From Bacteroidales bacterium (GTDB lineage Bacteria; Bacteroidota; Bacteroidia; Bacteroidales; JAADJA01), in the NCBI GenBank assembly GCA_016933115.1, contig JAFGBL010000010.1, forward strand, positions 1-32,960: DNA of 32,960 nucleotides, given 5' to 3'. The translations under genes were made by a program, and so were the position numbers. Of this stretch, positions 8,147-14,819 are shown one piece after another. Below the pieces are notes generated by a model that saw only the letters and a program-made list of their open reading frames with translations, made no database searches and had not been told where the DNA came from. Each line of letters starts with the position of its first letter. Position 1 is the first letter of the stretch.

Positions 8147-8168
8147 AAAACTGATCTAAATCAGTTTT
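8147..8168. promoter_or_regulatory. FNR-like operator dyad in the divergent promoter region
   Basis: Perfect 9-bp inverted repeat, AAAACTGAT (8147-8155) and ATCAGTTTT (8160-8168), with a 4-base spacer. Its core TGAT-N4-ATCA is the core of the known FNR site TTGAT-N4-ATCAA, differing only at the outermost position. It lies between a Crp/Fnr gene and a multiheme cytochrome gene. A T-run on the plus side gives it terminator-like looks, but no plus-strand gene ends here. Confidence 0.65.
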
Positions 8169-8235
8169 TTAACCCACCCAGAACAATTTCAAATAACATC
8201 CATAACTGCCTGATTTATTTTGGCTTTTACCTAAA

Positions 8236-8254
8236 AACAACAATCTTTGTTGTT
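8236..8254. promoter_or_regulatory. Second dyad upstream of the multiheme cytochrome
   Basis: Perfect 8-bp inverted repeat AACAACAA (8236-8243) and TTGTTGTT (8247-8254) around TCT. It overlaps AATCTTTG (8242-8249), one base off the -7 consensus, and ends about 50 bases before the cytochrome ATG. It could be an operator over the promoter or a hairpin in the 5' leader. Confidence 0.4.
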
Positions 8255-8305
8255 AAATAATTAACAGATTTAATAGAAATCCAATACATTTTACAATATA
8301 ACAAA

Positions 8306-9682
8306 ATGATGAATAATAAAAGGTACTTTAATCCTGGATTGGCATTGATAGCCATGTTTCTGACGTTGTTGTTTTTTGCCTGTTCAAAAGACAATAATAA
8401 TGACGACAATAATAATACGCCTTCTGATAATGTCGCTTCGTGCGAAGGATGCCATACGAATTATGCGCATCTTCAGCAGGTTTACACACCTGATACTGCC
8501 GCTCCGATAGGTGGATGTGGCGGTGATGCCCCGCACTACGAACCTTATGACAGAGTTTACATGGGTGGCGACGGCTATACAGCCTATAAACAATCGGGTC
8601 ACTATGAAATTGGCTGTGTGGGTTGCCATGGTGGCACCGATAATACGGATGATAAAACCGTCGCGCACTCAGGTGATTTTATCAAACATCCTTCTCAAAT
8701 TTACGAAGAAAAATGCGGTTCCTGTCACCAGGCCATAGTTGATAATTTTAAAACCAGTATTCATCACGGTACCGGACAAAAAATGAAAGTTACCATGCGC
8801 AGCGGACTGAGCGGTCCTGAAGATTTTGACCAGCTTCCTGCTCACCAAATCGAAGGATACAATGCAAATTGTGCTACATGCCATGGTACTTGTGGTAATT
8901 GTCACGTTGTCCGTCCATTGATTGGTGGCGGCGGACTTGCAAAGGGACATAATTTCACCAAAACCCCGGATATGGTCAGTGTTTGCGTTTCCTGTCATGT
9001 TTCGAGGGGAGGCCATGCATACCTTGGAGTAGCAGCAGGAACCCAACCGGATGTTCACCTGACATCTCAAAATTTCAAATGTATCGACTGCCACGATGGC
9101 AATGAATTACATGGCGATGGCAATCCGGTTGAACAACGATATGCCTATTCTCAACTTCCGAAATGTGAAAACTGTCACACCGATTTAGCAAAGTCAAATA
9201 ACTATCATTCTTTGCATATAGGTGATTTCAATTGCCACGTTTGCCACTCACAGGTTTATAATAATTGCGGTAGTTGCCATATACATGGCGACGGAGCAAG
9301 ATATCCATCCTATTTAGACTTTAAAATTGCAGGGAATCCTATTCCGGATATTAAAACAGAATTTGAATTGACTTTGGTTCGCAGGACGCTGGCAGCACCT
9401 GATAACTGGGAAATTTATGGTGTTCCAGAGTATGCTAATTTCGACGTATTTCCAACATACAATTATACTTCTCCTCACAACATTTTGCGGTGGACCGACA
9501 GAACCCAGGTTTCAAAGGATAAGGCATGTTCATCCAACTGCCACATCCGTAACGAAGGCGGGACTTTGATCAATAAGGAAATATACCTTTTCCAAAGCGA
9601 TTTACTTGAATGGGAGCATGGTGCAACCGATTTTATTACGGTAGATGATAAATTGCCAGAATCCTGGTTTGAAGAAAAATAA
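8306..9682 (+). CDS. Multiheme c-type cytochrome lipoprotein (10 CXXCH plus one CX3CH)
   Basis: A 458-residue lipoprotein with the lipobox LFFAC (Cys26) after a hydrophobic helix, then an Asp/Asn-rich linker. Ten canonical heme sites begin at Cys46, 104, 137, 189, 196, 227, 259, 287, 310 and 321. An eleventh, wider motif is CSSNCH (Cys408-His413). Many other His residues could be distal ligands. After residue 326 the protein is nearly Cys-free until the CX3CH site, suggesting a separate C-terminal part. It should be a periplasmic or outer-membrane-attached electron carrier or reductase. Family membership beyond multiheme cytochrome (for example the octaheme reductase groups) cannot be fixed by eye. 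It is followed 30 bp later by the tandem-rhodanese lipoprotein and lies divergent to a Crp/Fnr regulator, so it probably serves an induced respiratory or sulfur process. Confidence 0.9.
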   Translation: MMNNKRYFNPGLALIAMFLTLLFFACSKDNNNDDNNNTPSDNVASCEGCHTNYAHLQQVYTPDTAAPIGGCGGDAPHYEPYDRVYMGGDGYTAYKQSGHYEIGCVGCHGGTDNTDDKTVAHSGDFIKHPSQIYEEKCGSCHQAIVDNFKTSIHHGTGQKMKVTMRSGLSGPEDFDQLPAHQIEGYNANCATCHGTCGNCHVVRPLIGGGGLAKGHNFTKTPDMVSVCVSCHVSRGGHAYLGVAAGTQPDVHLTSQNFKCIDCHDGNELHGDGNPVEQRYAYSQLPKCENCHTDLAKSNNYHSLHIGDFNCHVCHSQVYNNCGSCHIHGDGARYPSYLDFKIAGNPIPDIKTEFELTLVRRTLAAPDNWEIYGVPEYANFDVFPTYNYTSPHNILRWTDRTQVSKDKACSSNCHIRNEGGTLINKEIYLFQSDLLEWEHGATDFITVDDKLPESWFEEK

Positions 9683-9712
9683 ATAGAAAATCGAAATTAA
9701 TAAATTACAAAT

Positions 9713-10735
9713 ATGTCTAACAATTTTAAACTTTTAATTATGTCAAATTCAAAACTTTGGATGCTGGGCATCCTATTGGCTCTCTTTGTTTTCTCATCAT
9801 GTAAAAAAGACGAGGAAGAAACACCGCAAGTGAATGAATCCGAGGTGCTTGCTAGTTTCCTTGAGTCAACAAATTCACCTTACATGAAGGACTATGTGAA
9901 CACCGATATGCCTTCAATCATTTCGGCTGTTGATGTCAACACCCTAAACCTAACAGACCAGATTTACATTATTGATATCAGGTCGGCAACAGACTATGCA
10001 ACAGGTCATATTGAAAATGCAGTAAATGTAGCCGCTACGGAGGTCCTCAACCACATCGAATCCAATGATCTATCGGGGTATGAAAAAATTGCAATCGTAT
10101 GTTATACCGGGCAAACAGCCGGTTGGGCCACTTCGCTTTGCCGGTTAATAGGTCATAACAATGTATTTTCGATGAAGTGGGGAATGAGTTCCTGGAATCC
10201 ATTTTTTGCATCAAAATGGCAAAACAGTATTGGTAATGCATACGCGACACAGTTTACCGGAGATGCAACCGATAAAAATGCTGCAGGTTCATTACCGACC
10301 TTATCAACCGGAAAAACAACCGGACTTGACATTTTAAATTCCAGGATTGCAACTGTTTTTGCTGAAGGTTTTGATCCCGCGAAGGTTACAGCCCAAGCAG
10401 TATTTGATAATCTCAACAACTATTATATTGTAAATTACTGGCCAGAAGCTCAGTATGCCGATCCTGGACACATTCCAGGGGCAATTCAGTATACTCCGAA
10501 AGAAACCATCAAATTGGCAGTGGATTTGAAAACCCTGCCTACAGATAAAACCATTGCTGTATACTGTTATACTGGCCAAACAAGTGCCTTTTTAACAGCT
10601 TATTTGAGGTTGCTGGGATACGATGCTAAATCAATCCTTTTCGGCGCAAACGGTATGATTTATGACATTATGCTTGATGCCGGCATGACTACTTTTAAAG
10701 ACAGTGAAGTGAATGAATTCGATTATGTTCAATAA
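9713..10735 (+). CDS. Tandem-rhodanese lipoprotein
   Basis: A 340-residue lipoprotein (lipobox FSSC, Cys30 counted from 9713). An equally plausible ATG at 9740 gives a shorter signal peptide with the lipid Cys at 21. Two rhodanese-like domains are visible. The first has IIDIRSATDYATGHIENAVNV and active-site loop CYTGQT at Cys130. The second has PGHIPGAIQY and loop CYTGQT at Cys285. Both catalytic cysteines are present, so both domains may carry a persulfide. Rhodaneses move sulfane sulfur between thiosulfate, polysulfide and acceptors. Being exported and co-transcribed with the multiheme cytochrome (30-bp gap), it may deliver or accept sulfur in the same extracytoplasmic reaction; that is inference. 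A terminator follows directly. Confidence 0.9.
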   Translation: MSNNFKLLIMSNSKLWMLGILLALFVFSSCKKDEEETPQVNESEVLASFLESTNSPYMKDYVNTDMPSIISAVDVNTLNLTDQIYIIDIRSATDYATGHIENAVNVAATEVLNHIESNDLSGYEKIAIVCYTGQTAGWATSLCRLIGHNNVFSMKWGMSSWNPFFASKWQNSIGNAYATQFTGDATDKNAAGSLPTLSTGKTTGLDILNSRIATVFAEGFDPAKVTAQAVFDNLNNYYIVNYWPEAQYADPGHIPGAIQYTPKETIKLAVDLKTLPTDKTIAVYCYTGQTSAFLTAYLRLLGYDAKSILFGANGMIYDIMLDAGMTTFKDSEVNEFDYVQ

Positions 10736-10753
10736 GAATTATTGGTAAATATT

Positions 10754-10785
10754 AAAAAAAGCTATCCAAATGGGTAGCTTTTTTT
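10754..10785. terminator. Bidirectional terminator between the rhodanese gene and queG
   Basis: Seven As, then GCTATCC (10761-10767), loop AAAT, GGGTAGC (10772-10778) and seven Ts (10779-10785) form a stem of seven pairs including one G-U, extended by A-T pairs. The T-run on each strand lets it end both the plus-strand rhodanese gene and the minus-strand queG gene, whose stop codon overlaps its T side. Confidence 0.88.
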
Positions 10786-11713
10786 ATTTCTTCACGAAAT
10801 GGATGTTTCGCATCAAACCTTTATATTTTGTCCTTTTCACAGCAGATCCTTTAAACACCTCAACGAATTCTATTTCCGACAACTTTTCCCAATCAGGCTT
10901 TCTCATTTTCAGGAGTTCTTGAGTCAGATCAAATTTCGGTTCATTATGCGGCTCCGATAAACGGTTCCATGGGCATATCTGCTGGCAAACATCGCAGCCG
11001 AAGATCCAGTCTCCAAAATTATCCTGCAGACTATCCGGTAAGCTCTCACCTTTGAACTCAATAGTCCAATAGGAAATACATTTATTGGCATCCAGGCCAT
11101 CTTTGGAAAGTGCCCGGGTGGGGCAGGCGTCCAGACAGCGGGTGCAACCACCGCAGTGATTGGGCACCATTTTCCGATCATAATCCAATTCAAGATCCGT
11201 AACTATTTCTCCAATAAAAAAATAAGAGCCTTGTTCCTTGGTAATGAGGCAGGTGTTTTTCCCGATCCAGCCCAATCCGGCACGGGCTGCCCAACTGCGT
11301 TCCAACACCGGGGCCGAATCGACAAAAGCCCTTGCGGATACATCCGCCTTTATTGTTTTGATGAAAACAATCAATTTCTTCAGTTTTTTCTTCAAAACCA
11401 GGTGATAATCTGTTCCATAAGCATACCTGGAAATTTTATAATTATTTTCCTCCTTCAGGTGTTCATGCGGATAGTAATTATACAGTACAGAAATCACCGA
11501 TTTAGCACCTTCCAGCAATTTTCCGGGATCGGTCCTTTTTTCGAAATGATTTTCCATATAAGCCATTTCTGCCTGCTTACCTTCGTCAAGCCACTTTTTG
11601 AGCCTTTCCGCATCTCCCTTTATAAATCCGGCCTTTGCAATACCACAATCGTAAAAACCAAGTTCTTTTGCTTTTTGCTTGATCTGTTTCGATAATACAT
11701 TTGTCGGGTCCAT
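10784..11713 (-). CDS. queG: Epoxyqueuosine reductase
   Basis: Cobalamin- and Fe-S-dependent enzyme that reduces epoxyqueuosine to queuosine in the wobble position of GUN tRNAs, in the cytoplasm. The 309 residues are close to the short form of the family. The first 4Fe-4S motif is Cys187, 190, 193 and 197 (CGGCTRCLDACP). The second involves GCDVCQQICPWNR (Cys240, 243, 247). The segment VDSAPVLERSWAARAGLGWI with Asp132 is the conserved catalytic region, and GKNTCLI follows. The start is the ATG at 11713. It lies 63 bp downstream of ruvB on the same strand, so the two may be co-transcribed. Its 3' end shares the bidirectional terminator. Confidence 0.96.
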   Translation of the reverse strand: MDPTNVLSKQIKQKAKELGFYDCGIAKAGFIKGDAERLKKWLDEGKQAEMAYMENHFEKRTDPGKLLEGAKSVISVLYNYYPHEHLKEENNYKISRYAYGTDYHLVLKKKLKKLIVFIKTIKADVSARAFVDSAPVLERSWAARAGLGWIGKNTCLITKEQGSYFFIGEIVTDLELDYDRKMVPNHCGGCTRCLDACPTRALSKDGLDANKCISYWTIEFKGESLPDSLQDNFGDWIFGCDVCQQICPWNRLSEPHNEPKFDLTQELLKMRKPDWEKLSEIEFVEVFKGSAVKRTKYKGLMRNIHFVKK

Positions 11714-11776
11714 TATAATTATAAAAACTAAAAAAAAGCTGAATTTATATTTCTTGATTGGAAAGATTGTAAGTTA

Positions 11777-12799
11777 CTAAAACAATTTTCCCTGGTCCTT
11801 CGATTTGTCTTTTCCCAAATGCCGGTAGGCTAGTTCAGTGGCTTCCCGGCCACGCGGCGTTCGCATCAAATATCCCTCCTGGATAAGGAAGGGCTCATAT
11901 ACCTCTTCGATGGTTCCCGTATCCTCCCCTACTGCAGTGGAAATGGTATTTATTCCCACCGGTCCGCCTTTAAACTTACCTATTATTGTTGACAGGATTT
12001 TATTGTCCATTTCATCCAACCCATTGATATCGACATTTAAAGCATTTAATCCATAAAGTGAGATATTCATATCGATTGTACCATTGCCCTTGATTTGTGC
12101 AAAATCCCTGATGCGGCGGAGCAACAGGTTAGCAATCCGGGGAGTTCCACGGCTTCTCCGGGCTAGCTCAGAAGCTGCCTCATCATTAATTTTGACCTTT
12201 AGGATACCTGCCGAACGGTTGATGATGTTTTTTAAAGTTACCACATCATAGTATGAGAGCCTTGAATTGATACCGAATCGCGACCTGAGCGGAGCGGTCA
12301 GCAAACCCGATCGAGTAGTTGCACCAATGAGTGTAAACGGGCTTAATGAAATCTGGACACTCCTTGCATTGGGCCCGGTTTCGATCATGATGTCGATCTT
12401 GAAATCTTCCATGGCCGAATAAAGATATTCCTCCACTACCGGGCTCAACCTGTGAATCTCATCAATGAACAAAACATCATTTTCCTGTAGGTTGGTCAGC
12501 AAGCCTGCAAGATCTCCCGGTTTGTCCAATACCGGCCCGCTGGAAACTTTGATGTTCACGCCCAATTCATTCGCAATGATATAGGAAAGCGTAGTTTTGC
12601 CCAAACCCGGCGGGCCATGAAGCAACACATGATCCAGAGCCTCACCACGCCTCCTGGTTGCCTCTACAAAAACCCTGAGGTTTTCAACCACATTTTTTTG
12701 TCCGGCAAAATCGTCAAATCGATTTGGCCTAAGGACTTTCTCAATCTCCAATTCCGCCTTAGACAGGTGTTTTCCGGTGGCATCCAGATTCTCGTTCAT
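11777..12799 (-). CDS. ruvB: Holliday junction branch migration helicase RuvB
   Basis: AAA+ motor of the RuvAB complex that drives branch migration of Holliday junctions during recombination and repair. The 340 residues match the family. Walker A is [12 protein letters not shown], Walker B is DEIHRLSP, sensor 1 is GATTRSG, and the arginine finger is in LRSRFGI. The C-terminal winged-helix part includes [21 protein letters not shown] use the ATG at 12799; a TTG one codon earlier is less likely. It is divergent from the universal stress gene and has a consensus -7 element 26 bases upstream. ruvA and ruvC are not in this window. Confidence 0.98.
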   Translation of the reverse strand: MNENLDATGKHLSKAELEIEKVLRPNRFDDFAGQKNVVENLRVFVEATRRRGEALDHVLLHGPPGLGKTTLSYIIANELGVNIKVSSGPVLDKPGDLAGLLTNLQENDVLFIDEIHRLSPVVEEYLYSAMEDFKIDIMIETGPNARSVQISLSPFTLIGATTRSGLLTAPLRSRFGINSRLSYYDVVTLKNIINRSAGILKVKINDEAASELARRSRGTPRIANLLLRRIRDFAQIKGNGTIDMNISLYGLNALNVDINGLDEMDNKILSTIIGKFKGGPVGINTISTAVGEDTGTIEEVYEPFLIQEGYLMRTPRGREATELAYRHLGKDKSKDQGKLF

Positions 12800-12824
12800 C
12801 AATACCCAATAATTTAATAAGAAG

Positions 12825-12832
12825 CAAAAGTA
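12825..12832 (-). promoter_or_regulatory. Bacteroidota -7 promoter element for ruvB
   Basis: The plus-strand CAAAAGTA reads TACTTTTG on the minus strand, an exact TAnnTTTG match 26 bases ahead of the ruvB ATG. I do not see a well-spaced -33 TTG. Confidence 0.5.
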
Positions 12833-12881
12833 GCAAATAAAATTTTTCGTATTTTAGCAAAGAATTAAAACGATCAGAACC

Positions 12882-13730
12882 ATGAAGAATATAATCGTTG
12901 CCATCGACTTTTCAAGGTGTTCCATTCATGCACTGGAATATGCCATTTTCCTGGCCAACAAAATGAAAGCTAATATTTTAATGGTATGGGTTGACAACAC
13001 CACCAGCGATGAATCGGTTTTTCCCGAATATGTTGGTGGTTCCCGGAAAGAAATTTCCAATAATTTTGATGAGTTGATCAGCAAATACAGCGCTTTACTT
13101 AAAGAAGGAGAAATATCCTATAAGATCAGGAAAGGAAAAGTACACCACGAAATTGCCAACCAGGCCAAATACAGCGATGCAGAGCTTGTAATTGCCGGAA
13201 CACACGGAGTAACAGGTTTTGAGGAATTCTGGATCGGAAGCAATGCGTATCGCATCGTTACTTATGCTCCCTGTCCGGTGATCACAGTCAGGACAAGCTT
13301 CGAATTTAAAAATCAGATTGCGAGAATTGTATTGCCGATAGATTCTTCCCTGGAGACGAGGCAAAAATTACCCTTTACCACTAAAATTGCCAAATATTTC
13401 AATTCCGAAATCCATGTGGTTTCGCTTTATTCCACATCCATCAAGGCAGTTCAGCAAAAGGTAGATATTTATACTTCACAGGTTAAAAAATACCTGGAGG
13501 AAGAAAACGTTAAATTTCATGTGGAATCGCTTCAAGCAGAAAACATAACGAATTCGACCATCAATTATTCAAGGGAGGTAGATGCGGACATCATCGCCAT
13601 CATGACCGAACAGGAGACTACTACGGCCAACCTGTTCCTCGGGGCTTATGCGCAGCAGATGGTCAATCATTCGCCAATTCCTGTATTGAGCATCCACGCC
13701 AAGGAATACATCAGGGTGCAATCCAGATAA
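12882..13730 (+). CDS. Tandem universal stress protein
   Basis: A 282-residue cytoplasmic protein with two UspA-type domains (about 1-145 and 148-278). Domain 1 starts NIIVAIDFSRCSIHALEYA and holds the complete nucleotide-binding pattern G-x2-G-x9-G-S in GTHGVTGFEEFWIGS. Domain 2 starts RIVLPIDSSLETRQ, but its matching segment (MTEQETTTANLFLGAYA) lacks the glycine pattern, so it probably does not bind ATP. One active and one degenerate domain is common in tandem Usps. The role is stress or starvation response, with no defined target. It is followed 7 bp later by the SPOR protein, probably one transcript. Confidence 0.93.
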   Translation: MKNIIVAIDFSRCSIHALEYAIFLANKMKANILMVWVDNTTSDESVFPEYVGGSRKEISNNFDELISKYSALLKEGEISYKIRKGKVHHEIANQAKYSDAELVIAGTHGVTGFEEFWIGSNAYRIVTYAPCPVITVRTSFEFKNQIARIVLPIDSSLETRQKLPFTTKIAKYFNSEIHVVSLYSTSIKAVQQKVDIYTSQVKKYLEEENVKFHVESLQAENITNSTINYSREVDADIIAIMTEQETTTANLFLGAYAQQMVNHSPIPVLSIHAKEYIRVQSR

Positions 13731-13737
13731 ACTTGAA

Positions 13738-14145
13738 ATGAAAGGAATATTCGGTCTTGTCATATTTGTTTTTTTAGGGCTATCGATATTCGGCCAGAAT
13801 AGAGAAAGCCATGTTCAGGTGATTCAGGATCCCAGGGTTGACACACTTCTTGCCAAACACAGGTATTTAAACCAAAACAAACCCGGCATTGAAGGGTGGC
13901 GCATTCAGATTTTTTTCGAATCGGGCAATTACAGTAAAAGACTTGCCATTGAAGCAAAATCGGCATTCGTTGAAAAATACCCGGATATTCCGGCCTATGT
14001 TATATTTCACGAACCCTATTACAAGGTTCGAATTGGAGATTACCGGACCCGCATGCAGGCCGAAAAATTCCTGAAACAAATTGAACAAGAATATCCCAAT
14101 GCTTTTGTCGTTAATGATGAAATCAATTTTCCAAAACTCGATTGA
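13738..14145 (+). CDS. Small exported SPOR-domain protein
   Basis: A 135-residue protein with an N-terminal signal peptide (MKGIFGLVIFVFLGLSIFG) and a single SPOR-like domain at about 53-130: GWRIQIFFESGNYSKRLAIE, then YKVRIGDYRTRMQAEKFLKQ and a final strand AFVVN. SPOR domains bind denuded peptidoglycan glycans, often at division sites. A periplasmic location near the cell wall is therefore likely. It starts 7 bp after the universal stress gene. The signal sequence could also be an uncleaved anchor. The specific role is unknown. Confidence 0.85.
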   Translation: MKGIFGLVIFVFLGLSIFGQNRESHVQVIQDPRVDTLLAKHRYLNQNKPGIEGWRIQIFFESGNYSKRLAIEAKSAFVEKYPDIPAYVIFHEPYYKVRIGDYRTRMQAEKFLKQIEQEYPNAFVVNDEINFPKLD

Positions 14146-14253
14146 GTTATATTTATAGCATTTCAATTTCTCCCAATAAGAATTTAGTTTTAACTTAACC
14201 TTAGTTTTTTATTAAGTTTCTTTTACTTAAGGTATTCATTTTAAGGAATCTTA

Positions 14254-14261
14254 TAATTTTG
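14254..14261 (+). promoter_or_regulatory. Bacteroidota -7 promoter element for the polyphosphate operon
   Basis: TAATTTTG matches TAnnTTTG exactly. It lies 24 bases before the ATG at 14286, in a very A/T-rich 140-bp gap after the SPOR gene. It supports the ATG at 14286 as the real start, because a longer frame from a TTG at 14259 would begin inside the promoter. Confidence 0.6.
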
Positions 14262-14285
14262 AATGTTCGAAGTAAATTCAACCAA

Positions 14286-14816
14286 ATGAAAATATTGTAC
14301 ATCGTTCGGCATGCCAAATCCTCCTGGGATCATCCCGGGCTATCCGACCACGAACGCCCCCTGCTCGAAAAAGGTAAAAAACGGACGAAAAAAGTCATTG
14401 ATTTTTTACTCGAAAAAAACATTCAAGTCGACCTGATCATTTCCAGCTATGCAGTCAGGGCTTTTGAAACCGCTACCATTATTGCCAAAGCATTGAAATA
14501 TCCTGAAGAACAAATTCAAAAATCAACCAATATTTACCATGGCGATGTGGACAATTTATTCAACCATTTTTATGATTTGTCGGATAACGTAAAATCCCTG
14601 ATGCTGGTTGGCCACAATCCTACTTTTACAAATTTCGCCAACTATTTTATGGATGAAAAAATCGATTGGCTTGCTACGTCCGGAATTGTTTGCATCGAAT
14701 TTAAAACCGATTCATGGGAAAATATTTTACAAGCGGAGAAAAAGACTAAATTTGTCATCACTCCCAAAAAAATGGACTTGATGAAGAAAAGAAAGTCGAA
14801 AAGTAAAGGCAAATGA
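14286..14816 (+). CDS. SixA-like histidine phosphatase family protein
   Basis: A 176-residue member of the histidine phosphatase (phosphoglycerate mutase-like) superfamily, nearest to SixA phosphohistidine phosphatases. The N-terminal catalytic motif is LYIVRHAKSSW. The second histidine is in LMLVGHNPTFTNFANYF, and the middle has LIISSYAVRAFETA. The C-terminus is Lys-rich. I chose the ATG at 14286 because it gives the usual short start (MKILYIVRHAK). It is three bases upstream of ppk1 and so is the first gene of the polyphosphate operon. SixA-type enzymes remove phosphate from phosphohistidine, and Ppk1 works through a phosphohistidine, so a direct link is possible but unproven. Confidence 0.9.
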   Translation: MKILYIVRHAKSSWDHPGLSDHERPLLEKGKKRTKKVIDFLLEKNIQVDLIISSYAVRAFETATIIAKALKYPEEQIQKSTNIYHGDVDNLFNHFYDLSDNVKSLMLVGHNPTFTNFANYFMDEKIDWLATSGIVCIEFKTDSWENILQAEKKTKFVITPKKMDLMKKRKSKSKGK

Positions 14817-14819
14817 TAG

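Noticed and set aside
8147-8168. The dyad as a rho-independent terminator
   Set aside because: A T-run follows it on the plus strand, but no plus-strand gene ends nearby; it lies between divergent promoters, so an operator is more likely.
11156-11695. Plus-strand 179-codon frame opposite queG
   Set aside because: It lies wholly antisense to a confidently identified gene and shows no domain; it is a shadow of queG codon use.
14150-14250. Inverted AACTTAA/TTAAGTT repeats before the polyphosphate operon as a Pho box or terminator
   Set aside because: The region is almost pure A/T, so such repeats are expected by chance, and no known phosphate-regulator motif is visible.
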